A stretch of DNA of 64,000 nt from Brevibacterium rongguiense. GTDB lineage: Bacteria > Actinomycetota > Actinomycetes > Actinomycetales > Brevibacteriaceae. Of this stretch, positions 17,428-25,616 are shown piece after piece (the stretch's first letter is position 1; every line of letters starts with the position of its first letter). The notes under the pieces were generated by a model. That model had not been told where the DNA came from, did no database searches, and worked only from the letters and a program-made list of their open reading frames with translations. The stretch covers positions 1-64,000 of the forward strand of contig NZ_WWEQ01000009.1 in NCBI RefSeq assembly GCF_009857845.1. Direction: 5' to 3'. Position numbers and translations under genes: made by a program.

Positions 17428-19503
17428 TCAGTGCACCTTCAGCAGCCGGCGCAGGTCCCCACCGAGGGTCTTGGCATACGTAGCGGAGACGTGGTTCGCG
17501 TCGCGGTAGACGAGCACGGAGCCGATGACGGCGGGGCACTCGTCGAGGGTACAGAAGAGTCCCGTGGGCTTGACGGTGAGGATGCCGCCCACGTTCTTTG
17601 CGGCCGTGGCCATGGCCTGGTTCGCACCGGTGTCCTCCAGACTGTCGCGGCGCTTGAACGAGCAGGCGTTGGGATCATCCGGGTGAGCGGAAACGCAGTC
17701 GGCCACGGAACCTCCCCCGGGCGGCTGCGGCGCGTCCTGGAGCGCCACCACGTCGATGCCCGCGCGGCGCAGGGGACGCATAACCTGCTCGTAGCCCCAT
17801 ACCCCGGCGACCCGCTCATTGGCGTGGCGCGTGAAGTCGTCCACCGCCGGGTTCGTCATGAGCACGCGGTCCGGTTTGGATGCGATGAGGTCGGAGAGCA
17901 CGGTGCGGTTAGGAGCGGTGCAGGTGGACGTTCCGCGCTCTCCGAGGGCGCGCGGTTGCAGCGAGAACGGGCACGAATTGTGCAGGTAGACGACGATCTT
18001 CCAGTCCGTGCCCTCATAGGCACGCTTGAGCGCCGGGACCCACATGCTCGTGTGCGAATCGCCCACGACGGCCAACGTCTTCGTGCCCCCCGGGTTCGCG
18101 ACGGTGCAGGGGGTCGTGGTGGCGCCCTGGGCTGCTGCCGGCACCCCCTTGCAGTCGTAGTGCGGCTCGTCGTGCACGGCCTCCGCCGGAATCGGCACGA
18201 TCCGCCCGTCGCTGTTCGGGGCATAGAGGGAGAAGCGCGTATCGGACAGGGCCGCCGCTCCCATGCCCGAGGCGCGGCCGGCACGCAGGTCCGCGGTGCG
18301 CTCGCGCTCCTCGGAGACGGCGTGTGCGAAGACCGCCTGCGGAACGACTGCGACGCCGGCGGCGACGGCCATGGCGGTGACGGCTGCCTCGATCGTCAGC
18401 CAGCGGCGCTGGCGCAGGAGTCCGTTGAGTCGCAGAGGCTGCTCGACGAAGTAATAGCTGGTTGCGGCCAGTCCGAGGCTGACGACGATGAGAGCGAGGC
18501 CCGTGGCCAAACCGGGGTGCTCACCGCGCACGGCCACATAGAAAGTGACGACGGGAAAGTGCCACAGGTAGAGCGAATAGGACCAGTTGCCCAGCAGCTG
18601 CACCGGGCGCAGATCCACCAGCGGGGTGAGCGAGCCAAGCCCGCGCGTGCGGCCGGCGGCGATGACGGCGGCGCAGCCCAGCACGGGGGCAAGCGCGGTG
18701 GCTCCGGGGAATGGCGTGGTCGCACCGTAGAGCGCGCATGCGGCCCCGATCGCCGCCAGCCCGGCGAGCGCGAGGAGATTGCGCAGCGCGGGCAGGCGGC
18801 ACGGGTCGCCGAGCACGCAGGCCAGCACACCACCCATGCCCAGTTCCCACACGCGGGACGGGGTGACGAAGTAGGCGGCGGGATCACCATGGGCGACGCT
18901 GACCTGGCTATAGACGAGCGATGCGACGACCACGGCGGAGAACACCACGAGGACGATCGCGCGGGTGCGCCGCATCCGATGCAGCTCATCCGTGGAGTGG
19001 CGCCGCTGCAGAGCCACGACCGCCCAACATGCCGCCAGAACGAGCAGCGGCCAGACGACGTAGAACTGCTCCTCCACGGAGAGCGACCAGAAGTGCTGGA
19101 AGGGCGTGTCCGCCGCTCCCTGCGTGAGGTAGTCCACGGACTTCGCCGCCAGTGCGAAGTTCTGGAAGTACAGCGCGGAGGCGACACCCTGCCAAGCGGT
19201 GGGCGTCAGCTGGCTGGCAGGCAGGAAGAAGCATGAGGCGGCGGCGGTGACGATGATGGCAATCGTGGCCGCGGGCAGGATGCGCCGGGCCCGGTTGGCC
19301 CAGAAGCCCAGCAGGGAGATGCGCCCGGTCCGGGCGGCCTCCCCCAGCATGTGACCGGTAATGAGGTAGCCGGAGATGACGAAGAAGACGTCGACGCCCA
19401 CGAAGCCGCCGGGCAACCACGCTGGGTTGACGTGGTAAACGACCACCGCCGCCACGGCGAGGGCGCGCAGCAGCTGGATCTCGGGGCGAAACGTCCGGGG
19501 CAC
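17428..19503 (-). CDS. OafA-type acyltransferase 3 with C-terminal SGNH domain
   Basis: A 691-residue membrane protein of the acyltransferase-3/OafA family, which O-acetylates surface polysaccharides. The N-terminal part (about 1-400) has ten or so helices with the family signatures RPEIQLLRALAVAAVVVYH, FFVISGYLIT, RRILPA and FWSLSVEEQFYVVWP. The C-terminal 280 residues form a periplasmic SGNH-hydrolase-like domain with VVGDSHTSMWVP (Ser nucleophile block) and a terminal DANHVSATYAK segment carrying the Asp-x-x-His pair. This is the full two-domain layout of OafA/OatA enzymes. It stands upstream of the Gtr-like genes on the same strand, separated by 122 bases with a hairpin. It most likely decorates the locus's polymer or peptidoglycan with acetyl groups. 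Confidence 0.88.
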   Translation of the reverse strand: MPRTFRPEIQLLRALAVAAVVVYHVNPAWLPGGFVGVDVFFVISGYLITGHMLGEAARTGRISLLGFWANRARRILPAATIAIIVTAAASCFFLPASQLTPTAWQGVASALYFQNFALAAKSVDYLTQGAADTPFQHFWSLSVEEQFYVVWPLLVLAACWAVVALQRRHSTDELHRMRRTRAIVLVVFSAVVVASLVYSQVSVAHGDPAAYFVTPSRVWELGMGGVLACVLGDPCRLPALRNLLALAGLAAIGAACALYGATTPFPGATALAPVLGCAAVIAAGRTRGLGSLTPLVDLRPVQLLGNWSYSLYLWHFPVVTFYVAVRGEHPGLATGLALIVVSLGLAATSYYFVEQPLRLNGLLRQRRWLTIEAAVTAMAVAAGVAVVPQAVFAHAVSEERERTADLRAGRASGMGAAALSDTRFSLYAPNSDGRIVPIPAEAVHDEPHYDCKGVPAAAQGATTTPCTVANPGGTKTLAVVGDSHTSMWVPALKRAYEGTDWKIVVYLHNSCPFSLQPRALGERGTSTCTAPNRTVLSDLIASKPDRVLMTNPAVDDFTRHANERVAGVWGYEQVMRPLRRAGIDVVALQDAPQPPGGGSVADCVSAHPDDPNACSFKRRDSLEDTGANQAMATAAKNVGGILTVKPTGLFCTLDECPAVIGSVLVYRDANHVSATYAKTLGGDLRRLLKVH

Positions 19504-19737
19504 CCGGCAATCCTAAGCATCCCTCCGCCCGCGCTCCCGCAGCGCCGGGGCGCGGGAGCCGGGGCGCGGGAGGCGGGGCGCGCAGATTTAGTGATCTTCG
19601 ACACAGTCTGCGCGTTCTCGGCCCTCATATGTCGTTTCGCGTCATTCGCGCCAGGTCCCGGCGCCCGCGTGCCGCACCCTGTCTAGGGCCCCGCGCGCAT
19701 GCGGCGCCCGCGAGCCCGTGACTGCGAAGGAGTCCCC
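19504..19737. other. Divergent intergenic region with 14-base tandem repeat before metN
   Basis: Between the acyltransferase start and metN. A 14-base unit CCGGGGCGCGGGAG is repeated in tandem at 19545-19558 and 19559-19572, and the segment GCTCCCGC/GCGGGAGC can pair across the first copy. I looked for an S-adenosylmethionine riboswitch fold before metN and saw none. The metN ribosome-binding site AAGGAG is at 19727-19732. Confidence 0.45.
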
Positions 19738-20715
19738 GTGATCGAACTGGCCGGACTGCGCAAGGAGTTCGCCGGCACCGTCGCCCTCGACGGCATCGAC
19801 CTCAGCGTGCCCGCCGGGCAGATCCACGGCATCGTCGGCCGCTCCGGCGCGGGCAAGTCCACGCTCATCCGCTGCCTAACCGGCCTCGAGCGGCCGTCCT
19901 CCGGCTCGGCCGTCATCGACGGGATCGACATCACCGCCCAGCGCGGGGCGGCGCTGCGTCGGGCCCGCCGCAGCATCGGCATGGTCTTCCAGCACGCGAA
20001 CCTTCTCGATTCGCTCACGGCGGCGGGCAACGTCGCCCATCCGCTCAAGGTGGCGGGGGTGGGCCGCGCCGAGCGCCGCCGTCGCGCGGCCGAGCTGCTC
20101 GACCTCGTGGGCCTGGGCGATCGGGCGGACAATCACCCGGCCCAGCTCTCCGGCGGTCAGCAACAGCGGGTCGGCATTGCCCGGGCGCTGGCGGCGCAGC
20201 CGCGGATCCTGCTGTGCGACGAGCCCACCTCCGCGCTCGATTCGGCCACGACCGCCCAGATCCTCAGCCTCATCGCCTCGCTGCGCGAGTCCTTGGGCAT
20301 CACCGTGCTCATCATCACCCATGAGATGTCCGTCGTCCGCGAGGCCTGCGATGCGGTCACCCTCCTGGCCGATGGCCGCGTGGCGAGCACCGGTTCGCTG
20401 CGGCGGGTGCTCGGCGAGCCGGGCACCGCGCTCGCCCGCGACCTGCTGCCCCTGCCGGAGGGCAGGGAGGACAGCGCCGCCGAGGTGCGAGCCAGCGGCC
20501 GGGCCAGCGTGCAGGTTGCGCTGGCGGGCACCTCGGTCCCGGAGCTCTTCGCGCTGGCCGAGACGGCGGGCGCGCCCATTGCGGGCGTCGAGGCGGGCAC
20601 CCTGGAGACGATCGACGGCCTGCAGGTGGGCCGGCTGCGGCTGCTCACCGACGATGCGCAGGCGCTGAGCGGCGCGCTGCGAGCCGCCGGCATCCATGTG
20701 GAGGAGGCGGCATGA
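19738..20715 (+). CDS. metN: Methionine ABC importer ATP-binding protein
   Basis: A 325-residue ABC ATPase powering D/L-methionine uptake. It shows the Walker A GRSGAGKST (about 37-45), a Q-loop VFQHAN, the signature LSGGQQQRVGIARAL, Walker B ILLCDEPTSALD and the H-loop histidine in ITHEM. After residue 240 a NIL domain follows, the methionine-sensing regulatory domain typical of MetN. The GTG at 19738 was chosen because AAGGAG lies five bases upstream and VIELAGLRKEF is the natural start; a further upstream start would add an Arg-rich tail. The stop overlaps metI (ATGA). It belongs to a metNIQ operon placed inside the surface-polymer locus. Confidence 0.93.
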   Translation: MIELAGLRKEFAGTVALDGIDLSVPAGQIHGIVGRSGAGKSTLIRCLTGLERPSSGSAVIDGIDITAQRGAALRRARRSIGMVFQHANLLDSLTAAGNVAHPLKVAGVGRAERRRRAAELLDLVGLGDRADNHPAQLSGGQQQRVGIARALAAQPRILLCDEPTSALDSATTAQILSLIASLRESLGITVLIITHEMSVVREACDAVTLLADGRVASTGSLRRVLGEPGTALARDLLPLPEGREDSAAEVRASGRASVQVALAGTSVPELFALAETAGAPIAGVEAGTLETIDGLQVGRLRLLTDDAQALSGALRAAGIHVEEAA

Positions 20716-21389
20716 ACCATCCCATGTGGCTGGACAACCCGGCCATCACCGCCGAGCTGCTGCCCGCGCTCGGTCAGACGCTGCTCATGACCGCGTTCGC
20801 CGCGCTCATCTCCGTGCTGCTGGGCCTGCCGCTGGGGATCTGGCTGTGGGCGACGGCGCGGGGCTGCCTGGCCCCACGGCCCGCGGTGCACCGCGCGCTC
20901 AGCGCGCTCGTGGACCTGGGGCGCTCGATTCCCTTCATCATCCTCATGATCGCGCTGATCCCCTTCACCCGCTTCATGGTGGGCACCGCGCTGGGCTGGC
21001 AAGCCGCGGTCGTGCCTCTGAGCGTGGGGGCCATCCCGTTCTTCGCCCGGCTCGTCGAGGCCGCGCTGCGCGATGTGCCCCACGGCAAGGTGGAAGCGGT
21101 GCAGATGATGGGCGCCGCAAACGGCCAGATCATCCGCCAGGTCATGGTGCCCGAGGCGCTGCCCGGTCTCATCAGCGGCGCCACAGTGACCGCGGTGACA
21201 CTCGTGTCCTACACCGCCATGGCCGGAGCCGTGGGCGGCGGCGGCCTGGGCGCGCTCGCGATCTCCTACGGCTATCAGCGCTATCAGTCCGATGTCATGA
21301 TCGCCTGCATTGCACTGCTCGTCCTCGTCGTCGTAGCCATCCAGTTCGCCGGCGACCGGCTGGCCCGCCTGGCCGACCACCGGCGCTGA
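20712..21389 (+). CDS. metI: Methionine ABC importer permease
   Basis: A 225-residue inner-membrane permease with five predicted helices and the binding-protein-dependent transport motif near residues 130-150 (EAVQMMGAANGQIIRQVMVPEALPG region), the coupling helix that docks on MetN. MetI proteins are usually about 217-220 residues, so the length is normal. The ATG overlaps the metN stop by four bases, indicating translational coupling. The lipoprotein gene metQ follows after 53 bases. Confidence 0.93.
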   Translation: MNHPMWLDNPAITAELLPALGQTLLMTAFAALISVLLGLPLGIWLWATARGCLAPRPAVHRALSALVDLGRSIPFIILMIALIPFTRFMVGTALGWQAAVVPLSVGAIPFFARLVEAALRDVPHGKVEAVQMMGAANGQIIRQVMVPEALPGLISGATVTAVTLVSYTAMAGAVGGGGLGALAISYGYQRYQSDVMIACIALLVLVVVAIQFAGDRLARLADHRR

Positions 21390-21442
21390 GCGCTGCCTCA
21401 TCACCTGTTTCTGCCCATCGCACTCGAAGATAAGGAATTCCC

Positions 21443-22282
21443 TTGCGCGCACTGATCCCTCTCGCGGCCCTGACCGCAGCCACCCTCGCCCTGTCCGGAT
21501 GCGGCCTGTTCAAGGGCGATGACGAGGCCGTGGGCAAGGAGAACAACGGGGTCACGACCCTCACGGTGGGTGCCTCCCCCGTGCCGCAGGCGGACATCCT
21601 GCGCTTTGTGGGCGACAAGCTGGCCGGTCAGAAGAATCTCAAGATCGAGGTCAAGGAGTACACGGACTACACGGCGCCGAACAAGGCGCTGGTGGACGGG
21701 GATCTCGACGCCAACTACTTCCAGCACGAGCCGTACTTCGAATCCGAGGTCAAGGGCCAGGGCTACGACCTGGCCCACTACTCCGGCATCCACATCGAGC
21801 CCTTCGCGCTGTATTCGCAGAAGGTCAAGAACGTCAAGGACCTCAAGGACGGCGCTCAGGTGGGCATCAACAACGACCCGTCCAACCAGGGCCGCGCCCT
21901 GGACCTGCTGGCCAAAGCGAAGGTCATCACGCTGGCCGATGGGAAGACGGCCGCGGATGCCACCGTTCACGACGTCGCGGACAATCCCAAGCACCTGAAG
22001 TTCGTCGAGGCCGATGCCGCACAGCTCGCTCGTTCCCTGGCCGACGTCGACGCGAGCGTCATCAACGGCAACAACGCGATCGAGGCGGGCCTGTCGCCGA
22101 CGAAGGACGGCATCCTCGTGGAGTCCGCGAAGGACAACCCCTACGCGAATTTCCTTGCCGTGCGGAAGGCGGATGAGGACAACGACAAACTCAAGGAGCT
22201 CGACGGCCTCCTGCACTCGCCGGAGGTGAAGAAGTACATCGAGGACAAGTGGAAGGACGGCGCCGTTCTGCCGGCGTTCTGA
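21443..22282 (+). CDS. metQ: Methionine-binding lipoprotein
   Basis: A 279-residue lipid-anchored solute-binding protein of the NlpA/MetQ family. A short signal peptide ends in a lipobox LALSGC (Cys at about residue 20), after which LTVGASPVPQADIL, YTDYTAPNKALVDGDLDANYFQH and NDPSNQGRALDLL are characteristic MetQ segments. The C-terminal VKKYIEDKWKDGAVLPAF is also typical. It starts with TTG, supported by an AAGGAA site seven or so bases upstream. It delivers methionine to MetI/MetN. A perfect palindrome after the stop forms the likely terminator. Confidence 0.93.
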   Translation: MRALIPLAALTAATLALSGCGLFKGDDEAVGKENNGVTTLTVGASPVPQADILRFVGDKLAGQKNLKIEVKEYTDYTAPNKALVDGDLDANYFQHEPYFESEVKGQGYDLAHYSGIHIEPFALYSQKVKNVKDLKDGAQVGINNDPSNQGRALDLLAKAKVITLADGKTAADATVHDVADNPKHLKFVEADAAQLARSLADVDASVINGNNAIEAGLSPTKDGILVESAKDNPYANFLAVRKADEDNDKLKELDGLLHSPEVKKYIEDKWKDGAVLPAF

Positions 22283-22311
22283 GTCGCGGCCGGGTCCGGC
22301 GCGCGGCGAGC

Positions 22312-22341
22312 CCAGCGCCGCACCGGCCGGTGCGGCGCTGG
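22312..22341. terminator. Perfect 30-base palindrome between metQ and fhs
   Basis: Bases 22312-22341 read identically on both strands, giving a stem of up to 13-15 GC-rich pairs. It lies between two converging genes (metQ stop 22282, fhs stop 22349), the expected place for a bidirectional intrinsic terminator. No T-run follows, which is common in actinobacteria. Confidence 0.75.
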
Positions 22342-22348
22342 CGGGCGC

Positions 22349-24092
22349 TCAGAACAGGCCGGTGATCGTGCCGTCGTCATCCACGTCGATGCGCAGCGCG
22401 GCCGGGGACTTCGGCAGCCCGGGCATCGTCATGATGTCCCCGCAGATCGCCACGACGAACCCCGCGCCCGCGCTCAGCCGCACGTCGCGCACGCTCAGCG
22501 TGTGGCCGCTCGGCGCTCCCCGGGGCGGCGGGGTCCGTGCTGAAGGAGTACTGGGTCTTCGCAATGCAGACCGGCAGGTTCCCGCAGCCGTCTGCTTCGA
22601 ACATCGCGAGCTTCCGCCTGACCGCCGCGGGCAGCTCGACGCAGCCGGCGCCGTAGATCCTGCGCGCAACGGCTTCGATCTTCTCGGCCAGCGGCAGCTC
22701 CAGCGGGTAGGCAAACCGCTCGGCTGGGCCGGCTGTGCCTGCGTCTTGCCGTCCCGGCCCGCCAGCGGCTCGCACGACGGCACGGGCGAGGTCGAGGGCA
22801 CCGCGGCCGCCGAATGCCCAGTGCTCGGCCGCCTCGGCCGCCACCCCGCGCGAGCGCAGCGTGGCGAGCACTGCCTCGACCTCCGCATCCGTATCCGAGG
22901 GGAAGCGGTTGAGGCTGACGACCACGGGCAGCCCGTAGACCTCCGTCAGGTTCTCGATGTGCCGGTCGAGGTTGGCCATGCCCGCGGCGATCGCCTGAAC
23001 GTTCTCCGTCTCCAGTTCCGCCTTGGGCACTCCCCCGTGGAACTTCAGCGCCCGCACGGTGGCCACGACGACCGCGGCGGAGGGCCAGATGCCCGCCGCC
23101 CGGCACTTGATGTCGAGGAACTTCTCCGCTCCCAGATCTGCGCCGAATCCCGCCTCGGTCACCGCGTACATTCCATGGGTGAGCGCGGCGGTGGTGGCGA
23201 GCACGCTGTTGCAGCCGTGGGCGATGTTGGCGAACGGGCCGCCGTGGACGAACGCCGGGGTGTGCTCGATGGTCTGGACGAGGTTGGGCGAGAGCGCGTT
23301 GCGCAGCAGGGCCGTGAGTGAACCCGCTATTCCCAGATCGGCGACCGTCACCGGCTGCTTGTCGAACGTGCGCGCCACGACGATGCGGCCCAGGCGCGCC
23401 TTGAGGTCGCGCAGCGAGGTGGCCAGGCAGAACACGGCCATGACCTCGCTTGCCACCACGATGTCGAACGCATCCTCACGCGGCATGCCCCCGGTGTACC
23501 CGCCCAGTCCGATTGCCAGCTGGCGCAGGGCGCGATCGTTGAGGTCAACGACTCGACGGATCTCCACGCGCCGCGGATCGATGCGCAGCTCGTTGCCATG
23601 GTGGATGTGGTTGTCGACCATGGCGGCCGCAAGGTTGTTGGCCAGTGCGATGGCCGCGAAGTCACCCGTCAAGTGAAGGTTGATGTCCTCCATGGGAAGG
23701 ACCTGAGCGTAGCCACCGCCCGCGGCGCCGCCCTTCATGCCGAACACGGGCCCCAGGCTGGGCTCTCGGAGTGCGAGCACTGCCGGCGCACGGCCAACGG
23801 GTACCTGCCAGCCCTCCTCCTCGGCCAGCCGGCTGAGGCCATCGGCCAGCCCGATGCTGGTCGTCGTTTTCCCCTCGCCCGCCGGCGTGGGGCTCATGGC
23901 GGTGACGAGGATGAGCCTGCCGAGACCGCTCGAGCCCGCCGCATCGCGGTTCTCGATGACGCGCATGGCCGGGATCTTGGCCTTGTCGTGCCCGAACGGC
24001 GTGATGTCGTCCGCACTCAGGCCCAGTGAGGCGGCGATGTCGCCGATCGGCAGGATAGTGGCGGCGCTGGCAATGTCCAGATCGGTCGTCAT
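22349..24092 (-). pseudogene. fhs: Formate-tetrahydrofolate ligase, frameshifted near its 3' end
   Basis: Encodes 10-formyltetrahydrofolate synthetase, which ligates formate to tetrahydrofolate with ATP. The main frame has the P-loop-like [18 protein letters not shown] (about 55-72), [24 protein letters not shown], and [14 protein letters not shown]. It runs correctly to TQYSFSTDP, then goes out of frame; the family C-terminus ([29 protein letters not shown], ending GTITGLF) continues in another frame to 22349. Removing one base from the CCCCGGGG run at 22518-22525 restores a 580-residue protein (the usual length is about 556-560). Without repair, translation would end at 22377. This is either a sequencing error in a homopolymer or a genuine disabling mutation. 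ATG 24092 has an AGGA site; a GTG-type extension upstream was rejected. Confidence 0.85.
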
Positions 24093-24119
24093 GGTGTCAT
24101 CCTGCCACCGTAGGTAGAT

Positions 24120-24188
24120 GGACGGGAGGTGTCGGCGCCAGGAGCAACACACCAACGAGGCTTTCCATCTCCCGCGGGGCACCCGTCC
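24120..24188 (-). other. Possible structured leader of fhs
   Basis: The region between fhs and the divergent 24261 gene can close a 7-base stem (24120-24126 with 24182-24188) and an inner 5-base stem (24128-24132 with 24149-24153). It lies 28 bases upstream of the fhs ATG. It does not show the conserved core of the known tetrahydrofolate or ZTP riboswitches, so it may be only a chance fold in GC-rich DNA. Confidence 0.25.
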
Positions 24189-24216
24189 GGTGCACATGCT
24201 GTTTCAAGCGGAACTA

Positions 24217-24224
24217 ACTAGAAT
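24217..24224 (+). promoter_or_regulatory. Putative -10 box before the glycerophosphotransferase gene
   Basis: ACTAGAAT lies 37 bases ahead of the GTG at 24261 in an A/T-richer spacer. The same eight bases recur at 25541-25548 before the next gene in the series, suggesting a shared -10 element (TAGAAT). No convincing -35 hexamer was seen. Confidence 0.35.
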
Positions 24225-24260
24225 CGGTCGCTGACTCTGCCCCTACCGTAAGGACGATCC

Positions 24261-25520
24261 GTGGCCGGACTGCTGCGCAACACCATCCGCCGAGCACTGA
24301 GTTCGCCTGCTTGGAAGCGGACAAGCCGTTGGATTCGAGGCATCCCGGACTACACACATCTCGAGGCGCAGTACGAGAAGGAGAGCATCGACGCCGAGGT
24401 GATCGCCTATTTTGGCGACGCCCGGGCCAAAACCTACCAACTCATTCAGTGGTTGCCGGTCCTGGAGGAACTCGCCAAGCACCACCGTGTGGCAATCGTG
24501 CTCCGGAGGCCCAGTGCAATCGCGGCCGTCTCCGAACACACGAATCTGCCTATTGTCTACCAGCGCCGGTTCCTGGACTTCATGAACATGCTGTTCCGGT
24601 CACACTGCCGCCTGGCGATCTATGTGAACAACGGCATGACGAACTTTCAGGCGCTGGGGTATGCACCCATGGTCCACGTCCACGTCAATCACGGCGAGAG
24701 CGACAAGATCAGCATGGTATCCAACCAGGCGAAGGCCTACGACCGCGTCTTCGTGGCAGGTCAGGCAGCGGTCGAGCGCCACCGCCGCGCCCTGCTCGAC
24801 TTCGACGAGTCGAAGCTTATGAGGATTGGTAGGCCGCAGCTCGACATCCCCGCCCCCAATGTCCTGCCGCGCACGGTGCTGACAACCGTCATGTACGCAC
24901 CCACCTGGGAAGGCGAGAACGATGCGAACAACTACACCTCGGTTGACGCCTACGGCCCGCAGATCGTCCGGGCCGTCCTAGGACTAGGCGGTGTGCGCCT
25001 CGTATACAAGCCCCACCCAAGGGTGGAGAACAGCGCCGACCCGGTAATCGCAAAGGCCAACGCCGAAATCCTGGCGCTCATAGAAGCCGCCGGGGGTGAG
25101 CACTGCGTGCAAATGCAGGGAAATATCCTCGGCATGTTCGAAGCCGTCGACCTCATGATCACCGATGTCTCCAGCGTGGGGCTCGACTTCCTCTATATGC
25201 GCCCAGAGAAACCGTTGCTGCTCACGGACCGTCGGAACGACCCGGAAACGCTCCACACAGAAGCCCCAATTACCCGCGCTACCCCGGTGCTCAGTGAGGC
25301 GAATGCCGATGACATTAGAGGTCTCATTACCACGATGCTCCACGAGGACCAGGAAGCGGGAACCCGCGCCAAGATGCGCACGCACTACTTCGGCGCAGGT
25401 GCTGTTGGAAGTTCTCTCGAGGCGTTCGTAGGGGCAGTGACAACGTTGCTGAGGGAACGCGAAGACGAACTCCGCGGGCATACCGAGACCCGTGACAGCG
25501 GAGCCGTCGAAGCAGGCTAG
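24261..25520 (+). CDS. CDP-glycerol glycerophosphotransferase-family protein
   Basis: A 419-residue protein resembling the TagB/TagF-type glycerophosphotransferases that build wall teichoic acid. It contains VHVNHGESDKISMVSNQAKAYD (the first histidine region), MYAPTWEGENDAN near 215-228, LVYKPHPR (second histidine) near 252-259 and DLMITDVSSVGLDFLYM near 297-313, which match the conserved Glyphos_transf blocks. The N-terminal 60 residues are basic and could contact membrane. The GTG at 24261 is preceded by AAGGA. It is closely similar in layout to the gene at 34114-35403 (HGESxKxSMxSNQxKAYDxVF is shared), so the two are paralogs. It probably primes or extends a poly(glycerol-phosphate)-like chain. 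Confidence 0.75.
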   Translation: MAGLLRNTIRRALSSPAWKRTSRWIRGIPDYTHLEAQYEKESIDAEVIAYFGDARAKTYQLIQWLPVLEELAKHHRVAIVLRRPSAIAAVSEHTNLPIVYQRRFLDFMNMLFRSHCRLAIYVNNGMTNFQALGYAPMVHVHVNHGESDKISMVSNQAKAYDRVFVAGQAAVERHRRALLDFDESKLMRIGRPQLDIPAPNVLPRTVLTTVMYAPTWEGENDANNYTSVDAYGPQIVRAVLGLGGVRLVYKPHPRVENSADPVIAKANAEILALIEAAGGEHCVQMQGNILGMFEAVDLMITDVSSVGLDFLYMRPEKPLLLTDRRNDPETLHTEAPITRATPVLSEANADDIRGLITTMLHEDQEAGTRAKMRTHYFGAGAVGSSLEAFVGAVTTLLREREDELRGHTETRDSGAVEAG

Positions 25521-25540
25521 CGAATTCCGCCCGCCGCGCG

Positions 25541-25548
25541 ACTAGAAT
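25541..25548 (+). promoter_or_regulatory. Putative -10 box before the GT2-TagF fusion gene
   Basis: ACTAGAAT sits between the stop at 25520 and the GTG at 25617 and is identical to the box at 24217-24224. It would give a short leader carrying the AAGGAG site at 25599-25604. Confidence 0.35.
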
Positions 25549-25616
25549 TGCCGAACTCGTGCCGAGTCCCGTCCCCACGCCATCGATCGCACGGCAGCAA
25601 GGAGAAGCGAACACCG

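Noticed and set aside
19504-19737. SAM riboswitch before metN
   Set aside because: No conserved riboswitch core or kink-turn pattern could be found; only short GC-rich repeats are visible.
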